From the NCBI GenBank assembly GCA_019677205.1, contig JAAMXY010000092.1:86600-130266 (forward strand): a stretch of DNA of 43,667 bases. The letters are read 5' to 3'. Shown in pieces: positions 22,387 through 32,763 of the stretch (position 1 is its first letter; the number at the start of each line of letters is the position of its first letter). The DNA comes from Pinguiococcus pyrenoidosus (taxonomy: Eukaryota > Sar > Pinguiophyceae > Pinguiochrysidales > Pinguiochrysidaceae). Both the position numbers and the translations under genes were made by a program. The notes under the pieces are model-generated. The model made no database searches, was not told the origin of the DNA, and was given only the letters and a program-made list of their open reading frames with translations.

Positions 22387-24097
22387 ATGCGGCTGCGAGG
22401 GCCTCTGGTGCTTGCCGGCCTGGCTGGGATGATGCGGCGGCTGCCACCTGCTACCAGACTGCTGTGCAGCGGCCAGGCATCCGAGCACCGGGCCTTGAGC
22501 AAGCTGCCCAGGGTCTTCGTGAAGGTCGAGCAGTCCTTCACGGTGGACAGCCGCCTGTCTCTCGGCAAGGAGGTGAGCAAGAAGCTCAAGGATGTCCTCA
22601 GGCTGCGGGTTGGGGACCAGGTGCGGGTCTTCGACGGCCGGGGCCGCGAGTTCCTCTGCGAGGTGATCAGCATGCCGCACGGACGGAGGGTGAAGAAGAG
22701 CGAGAGCGCCGCGGAAATCAAGGCCACCTTGCACCACAAGAACCCCGGGGCCGATCCCAAGGTCGGCAGACGAAAAGGACGCGGAAAACGAGATTCCCTC
22801 GTGGATATTCGAGCCATGCAGCTGATCCGCCACGGCGCCATTGCAACGAGGCAGCAGGAGAGACTGCCTGTGAAGCTCTTCTTCGCGCCGATCAAGCGCG
22901 AGAGGCTCCGCATCTTGGTGGAGAAGGCCACCGAGCTCGGCGTCGACTACATAGAGCCCGTCCTGTCGGTTCGAACCGAGAAGGTGCAGCGAGACATCGA
23001 CACTGCGCAATCAATCCCGGGCGTTTCCTCCTGGCGGAAGAGCCTAATCCTTGCCGTCGCACAGAACGCCGTGGGGGTGTTGATCACGGGCAAATTTGAC
23101 TTCGAGGACTTGGCGGGGGTACCGGAAGCGTTTGGGGTCGTGGGCGAGACCTGGTTGATGGACGATGCGGGACATCTGGTGAGAATGCTTTGGGATGCGT
23201 GGATGCTTGGATGCTTGGATGCTTGGGTGCTTGGGAACTCATGACGGCCTTAACGCTCATGCGCCATCCAGTACTCACCCAGTATCCACGTAGGCAAATG
23301 ATGGTGACGAGGAAGCGGATGGTGGTCTGACCGACGAGGAGTTCGTAGCAGATTTCGAGGACAAGTATGTCAACATCTACAACGCTCGAGTCTGTGAATG
23401 GGCAATCGGCGCGTCCGAGCAGAGCGAGCGATTGTACCTGCCCGTCGTCCCCACCAGGTCTCCGCGGGAACTCATGGACGTCATCTCGACGTGGGAGGAA
23501 ACGATGCCCGGGTGGCTGCTCTTTGTCGCGGTAGAGCGCGACGGCAACTTTGACAAGCAACAGGCGGACGAAGGCGACGAGCACGGGGAATCGGGCCACG
23601 AATCCGAGCCGCGCCCAGTCGTGGACTACTTGGACGCCTTGAGAGACTTGGCGCAGGGGAAGCTTACTGGTGGCTCCAATGCTGAGGGAGTTGCCCTTCT
23701 GGTCGGTCCGGAGGGCGGATGGACCGACGAGGAGGTACTGTTTTTCTCGAAAGACGAGTCCCATTGAATTGACTCGACTTGACTTGACTTGACTTGGCTT
23801 GACTTGACTTGACTTGGCTTGACTTGGCTTGGCTTGGCTTGGCTTGGCTTGGCTTGACTGGAATGGAATGGAATGGAATCGAATCCATCAGCTTTCAATC
23901 GGGGTCAGGAGGTACTAATCTCGTTCCCCCGCCCCTCCCCCCACCTCGCTCGCCAGGTTGAAGTGCTGCGCACGTTCCCGTCTGCCAGTATCGTTCCCGT
24001 GTCGTTGGGCTCTTTGATACTCCGCGCCGACACGGCTGCTGCGCACATGGTAGGCATGGCAACAACCTTTCTACAAGACATGGCCCGAGGCAGGTGA
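22387..24097 (+). CDS. RsmE-family 16S rRNA (uracil-1498-N3)-methyltransferase, organellar
   Basis: Exons 22387-23178, 23294-23734 and 23957-24097 give 457 residues. Bacterial RsmE methylates N3 of U1498 in 16S rRNA near the decoding site. The fold is a PUA-like domain then a SPOUT knot. Visible parts are LPRVFVKVEQ...LRLRVGDQVRVFDGRGREFLCEV, KRERLRILVEKATELGVDYIEPVLSVRTEKV, EWAIGASEQSERLYLPVV, and the SAM-binding knot LLVGPEGGWTDEE spliced to VEVLRTFP...VSLGSLILRADTAAAHMV. The basic start MRLRGPLVLAGLAGMMRR fits an organelle-targeting leader (mitochondrion, or plastid with an N-terminal hydrophobic stretch). Bacterial RsmE is about 245 residues. The extra length is the leader, a Lys/Arg-rich insert near residue 120, and roughly 90 residues between RTEKV and the EQS-x-R motif. 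The introns of 115 and 222 bp both carry simple repeats. Confidence 0.88.
23185..23236. repeat. GGATGCTT tandem repeat in RsmE-like intron 1
   Basis: There are about four imperfect copies of a ten-base GGATGCTTGG-type unit immediately after the donor of the 115-bp intron. Confidence 0.6.
23768..23884. repeat. TGACT/TGGCT pentanucleotide repeat in RsmE-like intron 2
   Basis: A long run of TTGAC and TTGGC pentamers is followed by GGAAT pentamers, filling more than half of the 222-bp intron. Open antisense frames rich in Lys-Pro-Ser-Gln are produced by this repeat and are not genes. Confidence 0.85.
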
Positions 24098-24150
24098 CGG
24101 TCGATTTGCGCATACGAGGAAGGCCGCGAGAAGCACGGCTTTGATTCAGT

Positions 24151-25137
24151 TCAGATTACTCTGTCTACAAACCGCGCGATCTTCTCGAAGAGAGCGAACT
24201 GCAACGCAACTTCCAGTTCGAGCAAGAATTGTGTGAGGCAAAGCAGCTATCATCCAGGGGGGAGAATTTCCTTTGCGCTGGGCCTACCTTCGATGCAGAC
24301 CCGCGTGACGCGCGGGGTGATGCCACGGTAGAGGGCTCTTATCCCCCCCTCGCCGTAGACCTTGGCGAAGCAGTCCCAGGAAGACCGGTATGTGGGTCCA
24401 TCCAAGGACATCATGTGCGCTTTCACGGTGTCGATGGGATGCGTGACGTACGCGCTCACGCCGCCGGCGATCGCGCCAGCGGAAAGATGCACGGCCGTCG
24501 ACCCCGAGTCTTGCGTGCCAGCAAGCTTGGCGAGGGAAACCTTCATCCGCTCGTAGATGCTGAAGCGGATCATGTTGTTCACGGCACCCTTGAGCACCGT
24601 CGGCATCATGCCTGCGAAAAGGCCGTTCCATACGCCGAAGTCGCGAGGAATCTGGTACAGGCTCCAAAGGAACGTCGGGTATCTCCGCTCGCTTGTGGCG
24701 CGGTGTGCGTCGTGGATCAGCTTGATCTGCACGTTCTGCATCGGCGTCATCACCGTGATCGCCTCCATGGTGCCGGCCAGCAAGCCGCAGGTCGCCGTCA
24801 AGACGCCCTTGTCCACGGCCTGCGCTCCGCCGGCCTGCGCCCAGGCCAACGAGTGCTCGAACACGCTGAAGCGCACTGCCGACCGCGGGAACGCGAAGAA
24901 CAGCCAGGGCGGCAGGCCGCGATACAGGCCGCGGACGCCATGCTCCCGCACGGTGGCGTGCACCGTCTCTCGCATGCTGAGGCCCCGGTGCTTTGGGCCC
25001 TGGGCCGCCGCATGAAGCTGCTGCTCCGTCTTCACGAACTCCAGCGGGAACGTCAGGAGGATCTCCACCCCTCCGGCAACGGCACCAGAGAGGAAGGGCG
25101 CCTTCGGAGCATAGCGCCCGGCCGCCGCATCCGGCAT
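24151..25137 (-). CDS. Mitochondrial carrier (SLC25), citrate/tricarboxylate-carrier-like
   Basis: Exons 25137-24288 and 24209-24151 give 302 residues, the normal length. The 78-bp intron uses an AAG acceptor, which joins RVTRVCIE to VALQFALFEKIARF, matching the family's last helix. Three repeats of about 100 residues are visible, each a helix pair. The first and third signatures are PLEFVKT and PIDTVKA. The second is PMQNVQ, which departs from P-x-(D/E)-x-x-(K/R). Features such as IKLIHD, MMSLDGPTYRSSWDC and YRGITPRVTRVC are closest to the citrate carrier (SLC25A1/CTP), which exchanges citrate for malate across the inner mitochondrial membrane. Its start is 158 bp from the DDX31 ATG and its stop is 53 bp from the RsmE-like stop. 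Confidence 0.87.
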
Positions 25138-25295
25138 CAGCCTCCGAGGAACACCGACGCGTACGTGGCCTTTTTCAGGCCTTCCTGCAACGGATGATAC
25201 CGGCGGGCGCGTCAGGAGCGAAACTCGCTAAATTCTGGCTCCGGCGGAAAAGGCGCTTCTCTCGGGACAGAGGGGCGGCGGCGGCATTCGGCGAC
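25138..25295. promoter_or_regulatory. Compact bidirectional promoter, SLC25/DDX31
   Basis: Only 158 bp separate the two divergent ATGs (56 bp if DDX31 starts at the in-frame ATG 25194). This is one of the shortest head-to-head gaps in the window. No TATA box is obvious. Confidence 0.4.
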
Positions 25296-28200
25296 ATGAG
25301 CGGAGATGTGGCGCTCAACATCAGGGTGCCCAGTGCTGGAGCGGCTGGACGCGGGGCTGAGGGCGGCGGCAGAAGCCGCCGTGGAGCCACGGCTCGCGAC
25401 GCTCAGCAGGGTTCTGGAGGCCGGAAGCGACGGCATTCCCCCTCTGGGACCCCCAGGGGCAAAAGGACGCCGAGGCTGCTGAGGATGATCCAGCAGCAGA
25501 GAAGCGCGGAGGAAAGAAAGGGGATCGAGGCGACGACTGAGGAGCAACCTGCCATGGAACCTGCACTTCCGGCTGCGGAGGCGTCGGGCGCTCCTCCTAC
25601 TGACGGCAACGAGACTGCCATGGCCGCGCCAAAGCCGGGGAAAGATGCCCGGGAAGAGCGGAAGACCGTGTCTCGAGGTCAGTCGGCGATGGAGATGAAG
25701 GAGCTGGCACGGAGCGATGTGAGCGTCGAGGGTCGAAGTCGGAAGCAGGTGCAGAAAACCAACGTGACCGAGGAGGAGCTGAAGCGCAGCAGAGTCGTGC
25801 ATCACGCCCGACCCATGCTGCTAAGCCACGGCGCCAAGAAGCTCCGCAAGGCCTCCAATCTCACCTCCAAGCACATCTTTGCGAAGAGGTCGTTTGAGGA
25901 GCTGGGCCTGACGCCGAGGTTCCTGACTGCCCTGCTCAAGCCGAAGAAGGAGGGGGGCCTCGGGCCAGGCGCCGTCCCAACCCATGCGCAAGTGGCGGCC
26001 TTCTCAGGGTTGAAAGACGGAAGGTCCGCCTTCCTCAAGTCTGAGACGGGCAGTGGAAAGACGCTGGCCTTTCTCCTCCCCTTGCTGGCGCGGCTAGACA
26101 GCTTCGAGACGAAGGTCAGCCGGAACGACGGCACGTACGTTTTGGTACTGGCTCCGACCAGAGAGCTGGCAGCGCAGATTGCTGAGGTAGCGACACATGT
26201 TTGTCGCAACGCCTGCGTGCACATTGTGCCCGGGGCGATCTGCGGCGGAGAGAAGCGGAAGGCGGAGAAAGCGCGATTGCGAAAGGGACTGAACGTGCTG
26301 GTTTCGACGCCCGGGCGCCTGCTCGATCATCTTGAGAACACGAGGTCTCTGAGGCTGCCTTTGGATGGCCTCAGCGCGCTCGTCCTCGACGAAGCCGATC
26401 GACTGTGCGACATGGGATTTGAGAAGCAGATCCTGAGAATCATCACCCACCTGCTGGATATTCACTACGGGAGAAGGCGAAAGTTCAAGAGAAGCACCTA
26501 CTACGGTAAAAACGGGGAATACAAGCCTGGTGCCAATGCAGAAGGAGAGGCTACGGGAGATGCTGAAGAGGCGGACGGTGCTGAAGATGTGGGAGCAAGC
26601 AGTGGTGAACAGGCGACCGCGGGCAACGGACAAGTGCGCGCACAGGCTGCTGATGCCGGCGAAGGCAGGAGACCGAGGGCCGCTGGCGACGATGGCGAAG
26701 TGCTGCCAACGTCAACGCCCTGGCAAACAGTCATGTGCTCGGCGACTTTGACGTCGTCGGTCGCCAACTTGACGAGCATTCTCTTCTCCGATACACAGGC
26801 TCGGCCGCATCTGTTTCTGGACGTGCACGAGCAGAAGGTCGTGGAGGTTTCTGGTTCCGTCGAGGACTTCTACCGCAAGGAAGGAGCAGGGGAGCAGGAC
26901 ACCGTGGCCACCAGAGGTGCCGAAGAGACGTCGGCACCTGCTGCTTCTGCATCTGCGAAGATGAACGTGCCCTCGCAGCTCCAGTTCAGCTGGCTTCCGG
27001 TGACGCCGAAGCTGCGCCTGCCTGCCATGTGCGCGTTCTTCCTGAATGTCCGTGAGAAGAGACGGTCCTGCCTCGCATTCCTCAGCACATGCGAGCAAGT
27101 GGATTTCTACTGGGCGCTCTTCAATGCTCTGGCTCCGCTGGACGACGCAGAGGCATGCAAGATGTGGAAGGACGGCTCGAGACGGCAGGGCGATGTGGAG
27201 CAGGAGGCAAGCAAGGCGGCGGCAGCCGTCCGTCCTCCAATGCCGCACGCTGGCGGCTGCTTATTCGACGGCGCCGCGGAGGGCATCGGGCAGGACCTCA
27301 AGGCGACGTGCTTTCGCGTTCTGCGCCTGCACGGGAATATGAAGCACGCTGACCGGCAAAGGGTTCTGAAGGACTTCCGCAACGCCGTGGAGAGCGGCTT
27401 TGGGGCCGTGCTTCTCGCTACCGACGTTGCGGCGCGCGGCATTGATCTTCCCTCGCTGGACTGGTCCGTGCAGATTGACCCCCCCACGGAGGTGGTGGAT
27501 CTGATTCATCGTGCCGGCAGGACGGCACGCGCCGGAGGGAGCGGCGCAGCGCTCGTGTTCCTGAGTCCGCAGGAGGAGGAGTACCTGGACGTGTTGAAAT
27601 CGGCAGGCGTAAACTGCAAGCTGCAGAAGGCAGATCTCAAGGACGTGCTCGAGGTCGCAGGAAAGGGTTTCCCAAGGCTGGCCTCGCTCGCGGCCGGGCG
27701 TGCCGATGAAGCCTTCGCCTGGTGTATGCAACGATACTGCGATGCTTGCGTCGCCGCAGACGGGAGGTTGAACACCCTCGCCAGGGCTGCTTTCCTCTCC
27801 TTCCTTCGCGCGTACGGCTGTAAGAGCAACAAGCACGCCTCCAAGCACATCTTCAACGTGCGGAAGCTGCACCTCGGCCACGTGGCACGCGCCCTAGCCC
27901 TCAGGTAGGCTTCTGCTCTCTGTCGTTTTCATCGTTTCTTGCAGAAATTAGAGAGTTCATGGAAACCCTTCCTCGTCAGGATCGCTCCCCGTGCGGTGAA
28001 GAAAGTGGCCGCGAGCGCAACTGCCGGCCACGCGGCGAGTCGGAAACGGAAGTTCATGGGGCGGGAAGTCAAGGCTGCTGCGGCCCAGGCGGCGTCCGCA
28101 ATAAGCGCGAGCCTCAAGGAGAAGCAGCTCCAACAGGATGCCGTGTTGAACGCGCTGGATGAAGAGGGGTCGGAGGATGCAGGGCCACTGGCAGGCAGCA

Positions 28201-28400
28201 GGAAGAGAAGGAAAGGTTCCCAGGCACGGCCCCGTCCAGCGAGCCGCCATGCGGCCCCCCAAAGAACCGCAAAGACGGTCGAGAGCCAGCGAGAAGGACG
28301 CGCCGAGGCGTCTGCGCTGCGACGCTCACGTCCAGCGTATATGAAGGAGAAACGCTTGAGGAATCGCCTCAAGCTAGAGCTAATTTCTGAGTTTCTGTAG
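25296..28400 (+). CDS. DDX31: DEAD-box RNA helicase DDX31/Dbp7 type
   Basis: Exons 25296-27904 and 27980-28400 give 1,009 residues. The 75-bp intron (GTAGGC...CGTCAG) joins ALALR to IAPRAVKK in phase. An earlier TTGCAG at 27941-27946 would leave an intron that is too short and the wrong frame. Dbp7/DDX31 acts in the nucleolus on early 60S pre-ribosomes. Motifs in order: Q motif region FEELGLTPRFLTALL, motif I ETGSGKT (about residue 250), PTRELAAQI, TPGRLLDHL, DEAD (VLDEADRLCDMGF, about 365), SATL (about 482), TDVAARGIDLP and HRAGRTAR (about 738). The DUF4217 end FLRAYGCKSNKHASKHIFNVRKLHLGHVA follows, then a basic Ala/Lys-rich tail ending RNRLKLELISEFL. Low-complexity acidic inserts lie between DEAD and SAT. 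The in-frame ATG at 25194 is an alternative start. Confidence 0.92.
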
Positions 28401-28495
28401 CTGTCGCGGCAGCTTGGGCGCGGCCGCGTCTCCAACAGAAAAGCCTAACTATTCCTGATCTTTGAGATGCTCGAGATGCTCTTGCTCTGCCGCAG

Positions 28496-30346
28496 TCACC
28501 ACAACTTCATCGGGTGGCGCTCAAAGTTCATATAGAAGTGCTTCTCAATCTGGTTCAGCAGCGCGCTGCCCGCGAGGAAGCAGCTCGACAACCCCAATGC
28601 GACGCGGCAGGTCAGGAGTCCCAAGGCCGCGGCGAATCCGCTGCCAATGGACAGTCCAATTCCAAGGGCCTTGAGGAACTTGATTCGGAGGAGTGCGTTT
28701 CGCGACGTTCGGCACTGGACGACGTGGCGATGATACCTGCTCTCGAGGTACCGGTTCTCGTCGGGGATGGCCGGCGGGACCTCGCTCCTGGAGCTCCATC
28801 CCTCGTAGAACGGCAGCGTGGGGCCGACGCCGTCGAGCCACTCGCGGATCGCAATGACGCCGCCATCGCTGGACTTCAGAGCCAGAGCCTCGTCTGCCCA
28901 GGTCTTGTCCGGATCTCTGTACATCATGTCCTCTTGGCTACAGATGAGGCCAACATCCTGCTCCAGCACCTTGCAGGAGTTGAGGTGCCTCGCCCAGTTG
29001 GGCGTAAGGGTCACGATGGCCTTGAAGACCAAGCCGGCGACGCCGCCGAGCCCCTACGGTACCGAAGGTTGGCAAGAAGAGAGAAGCTGAGCTGCAGGAG
29101 CCTCTTCAGGCCCTTGCACATTTCACGCACCATGGCATACGTCCGGAAGAGCAGGCGGCTCCGGGTCCGCGAGAGCGGAACGCAGTGGAGCGCACTTCCA
29201 AACACGCCTCCCGACGGGGTGGAGAAGCGATACCGGATGATGCCGGGAGCATCGACGTTCATATCGCCCCATGCCTGGAAGCCCTTTTCCTTTGCGTTCC
29301 GAGCGCGATAGAACGAAGCTTGCACGCCCTCGCCGGAGATGGACGACACGTTCCAGACCAGCGGCTGAGCATCTTCGATCTTCCCTCCTCCGCGCGTGCG
29401 ATCATGCGATACGGGAATGTGGGCTGGGTCGCACAAGTTCTCAAGAAGGTACTCGTAGGAATAGGGGAGATCGCACGAAAACGAGTAGACGTCAATGCAC
29501 TGTCAAGGTGGTGACGTAGTGTGAGGATCTGACGCGGGGATTCTGCGCATCCCAACTAGGATAAGGACGTACCTTCTTGTAGAACTTGGGGTCGTCGAGG
29601 TTGTCCTTCCCCACGGGCACGGGCTTCGTCAGCGCTTCCAAGGGCGAGCCGAGGTACATGTAGACGATGCCGGCAGAGATCTGCGAAACGGCGCAGCTGT
29701 CAAAGCTCCGACCCCCTTTGCCTTGTGGATACTGGACAGCGAAGCATTCTGGGTGGGCACCTGAAGGGCCTTGTTGGGGACGCACGCTCGCTGCGGAATT
29801 ACTGCTTCCTTGTCCAGTTGGGGAATGCCCAAGCAGGCCCCCTCGCTGTCAAACTTCCAGCCGTGATACGTGCATTCCAGGATACCGTTCCGAACGAGGC
29901 CGTGGGACAGCTTCGCCTGTCGATGCGAGCACCGGTCCTCCAAGGCGATGAGCTCGCCCTTCAGGTCGCGGAAGATCACGTAGGGCTCGCCCCAGAGGGT
30001 CACCCCCAGCGGCTTGGGCGAGCCCTTCTTGGGCATATCCTTCTCGAAGCCAACCGCGTACCACTGTTTCTTGTAGTCGTAGCTGCCCAGAGATCCTAAG
30101 GGCGCGCCCCGTGAGCTCCAGAAGCGCCGGTGCTTTCGGCCCTGCCACCTGGCTATCAACCTGGCTGCACGCGGCAGTTCGCCAGCGTGTCGACGCCGCT
30201 GGAAACCGGCGAAGGGCCCACGGAGAGGGCCGCCACCCTAGGACAATTGCGGATTCAGCCGCCGTTCCCAAGCCGCCTCCTCCGCCCCTCTCTCACCTGT
30301 AGACCCATGCAAAAGCCAGCAAGGTGTGCAACGCCTGACAGCGCAT
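28496..30346 (-). CDS. Rieske non-haem iron oxygenase, pheophorbide a oxygenase (PAO) family
   Basis: Preferred exons are 30346-30297, 30160-29761, 29680-29573, 29499-29131 and 29053-28496 (494 residues). The Rieske [2Fe-2S] motif is intact (CSH ... CTYHGW, in LIALEDRCSHRQ and ILECTYHGWKFD). So is the mononuclear iron site of the family (LLENLCDPAHIPVSH). The tail has membrane-prone segments (ALGIGLSIGSGFAAALGLLTC). PAO-family members (PAO, PTC52, Tic55) work in plastid envelopes, and PAO opens the pheophorbide macrocycle. Their C-terminal C-x-x-C is here CRTS, so the second Cys is lost. In the first exon MRCQALHTLLAFAWVY looks like a signal peptide, which would suit a complex plastid. An alternative is ATG 30308 with acceptor 30238, giving MGLQ-GGGPLRG. 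Both starts collide with the next gene's longest frame. Confidence 0.82.
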
Positions 30347-30507
30347 CGGAGATCCGCCGCCGCCGTCGAACGGCCAAGTTGCACGCCTCCGCGGATCCTG
30401 CGGCAGTACCATCTTGGGAGTACCCCCGTCGACGCCGGAGGTATTCTACAGCGGAGATTCGATTCAGCGACGTGAATGAATCTTCGCTGAAGCTTTTGGG
30501 GGCAAAG

Positions 30508-31808
30508 ATGCTTTATGGAGCTGCTGAGAGGCAGCAGGCGGCGCCTGCCGTGGACGTGTGGGATGAGGGGTATGTACAGGATGTCGAGGAGCTGGATCGG
30601 AGGAGACCCCGCAGCCTCCTCAGCAGGGTGGCGCCACTGGGCGTCCCCTTGCTCGTGACGCTGCCTCGCTGCTGCCGTGGTCTGGTCGCTTGCTGCGACT
30701 GTAGCAAGGTGCTCGACTCCTCTTGCCGCATGCCTCGCCGCTCGTCGGATCCACGGGCTAGCGAGGGAGAAAGGCTGACGAACCTTCGTCGACATAGGGC
30801 CAGTATGCCGAGGCGGAGGACGCCGGGTTGCTGGCAGGCGCGGAGGAGGCAAGCTGGGAGGAGCTCGCGAAGCTCGAGGTGGCGTCGGACCGGTCGTGGA
30901 GCGAGCGGACGCCGCTCCAAGCTGCTGCCGAGGGCGACGAGAACATCGATCCTGATCTGCTGCTTCGGCCGGAGGATTTCCGCTCGAGTCGGGCGTACTT
31001 CCGGCACATTGCGAAGAAGTCGCGTGTGCAGCAGATGATCGACGAGCAGGATAGAAAGGCTGGACAACCCCCGAAGAACTACGGCACCCTTCCAGGGCTC
31101 CCGACCGTATCCAGTGCCGAGGTTGCTGCCGAGAGCTTCGCAGACTTTGGGAACTTTGATGCAGGGAAGGCCACGGAGTCCTTGCCCACTGCACCGACGG
31201 CACAGAGCTTTGAGGAGCGGCCCCAACGATTCCCAAAAATTGACGGCTCCTTCGTTCGCAAGGCTTTGGAAGCTGCAGATGAGGAGAAGAAGAAAAAGAA
31301 GAAGGAGGAAGAGGAGGAGGAGAACAAGGAGGAGAACCAGAGGAACAAGGAGGAGAACCAGGGGAACAAGGAGGAGAACCAGGGGAACAAAGAGGAGAAA
31401 CAGGGGAACAAGGAGGAGACCAAGGAGACCAAGGAGACCACGGAGAAGGAGGCGCAGAAGCAGAAGGAGGCGCAGGAGGAACAGGAGGCGCAGGAGGAAC
31501 AGGAGCAGCAACAGGAGCGGGAACAGGAGCAGCAACAGGAGCTGGAACAGGAGCAGCAACAGGAGCAGGCAACAGAGGAGATCGTGGCAAAGGCGAAGGA
31601 CGCCAAGGAGAGGGAGGCACAAAATCCTCTCAGCGTCTCGACGTCCGATCTCCCACCTTGGCCGGAAGAGTTTGGGGTCGACAGTCATGAAAGGGAGACT
31701 CCGCTCGACGAGGCCGTAATCTTCAGTGTACCCAACGAGAGTCACGAGGGTGAGACAGGAAGCTTCGACCCGTTTGCCGAAGACAGAGCAGAAGGGGACG
31801 CCGAGTGA
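30508..31808 (+). CDS. Acidic low-complexity protein with adaptor-binding-like motifs, 5' model uncertain
   Basis: The main exon (from about 30798 to TGA 31806-31808) encodes a charged protein. It contains SFADFGNFD, then a 110-residue Lys/Glu/Asn/Gln coiled-coil-like repeat (units such as NKEENQG and EQEQQQE), and an end with GSFDPFAED. No catalytic domain is recognised. The 5' exon reads AKMLYGAAERQQAAPAVDVWDEGYVQDVEELDRRR and is open from ATG 30307. Because the neighbouring PAO-like gene starts there on the other strand, I favour ATG 30508. The joining intron is tentative: 30628-30797 keeps phase, but its donor is weak, and a better GTATGT at 30569 does not fit the frame. DPF and DFGxF motifs occur in endocytic and Golgi adaptor accessory proteins, so a traffic role is possible. 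This is inference only. Confidence 0.5.
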
Positions 31809-32014
31809 TTTGTGCGACGGACGGGTGGGAGTTGTGCACTCTGTTTTTCCAGGATTTCCCCTTGCACTCCTGATGACAAGAGCACGTGGAAACCGAGTTC
31901 CGGAGGAGTGAAGTCTTCGTCCGCCGACGTTTCTACCATGAGAATTCACGGGTTTGCATTTTGGTTTACAACGGACCCGGGCCGTACAATGCAGCTCTCA
32001 CGCCGACGCTACGC

Positions 32015-32728
32015 TTACGAGAGAGCATCCCCGAGGTTCTCAAGAACGCCCTTGTGGGTGGTCACACCCTGAAGAATCATGCCGGCAGCAGCGAACATGG
32101 CGAGGCGGCCGTTGCGGACCTCCTTGACCGGCAGGGAGCTGTCCTTGCCACCAAGCTTGAGCGGGTCGAAGCCGAAGTCCCCGGGGGCACGATCTAGGGA
32201 GAAACTCGCGTCAGCGTTTGGCAGCTTGGACGTCTTTTGACATCTCGATCACGCATGGAACTGCATCCATTCTGCTCTTACCGCCACTCTTGCGGCCCTC
32301 CGTGGTGGCGATTCCGCCGATGATCTCCAGGATGGCGATGAAGAAGAGGCCGCCGCCGATGAGCGAGGGCTTCTCCTCGTAGACCTGCCAGAACACGTCC
32401 ATCTGGGACTTGTCGGTGGGCATGCCCGGGAAGGGGCCAATGAGCTCGTTCCACAAGATGCCAGCCGCGGCCATCATGGCGAGACGGCAGTGCTTAAGCT
32501 CGGCTTCCCGCATCCAGTACAGGTCGATGCCCACATCGTTGATTTCAGAAAGACGCAGGGGGTCAAAACCTACGCAGGGAGAGGTTCCACAAGGAACATT
32601 GGAAAGAGGCAAGGGGTTAGCCTCGCACGCGTCAAGCGACGAAACAAAGCAAAGTGTGGCAAGGTCCGACGAAACGAAGATAAAGGCTCCAAGAGAGGCA
32701 CACCAAGAGAGGCACCAAGAGGGGCACC

Positions 32729-32763
<35 letters not shown>

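Noticed and set aside
23626-23898. Minus-strand Lys-Pro-Ser-Gln repeat protein
   Set aside because: It is produced entirely by the pentanucleotide repeat in an RsmE-like intron and changes composition abruptly at the repeat edges.
31079-31606. Minus-strand Ser/Cys/Phe-rich frame opposite the acidic protein
   Set aside because: It is an antisense artefact of the Lys/Glu/Gln repeat.
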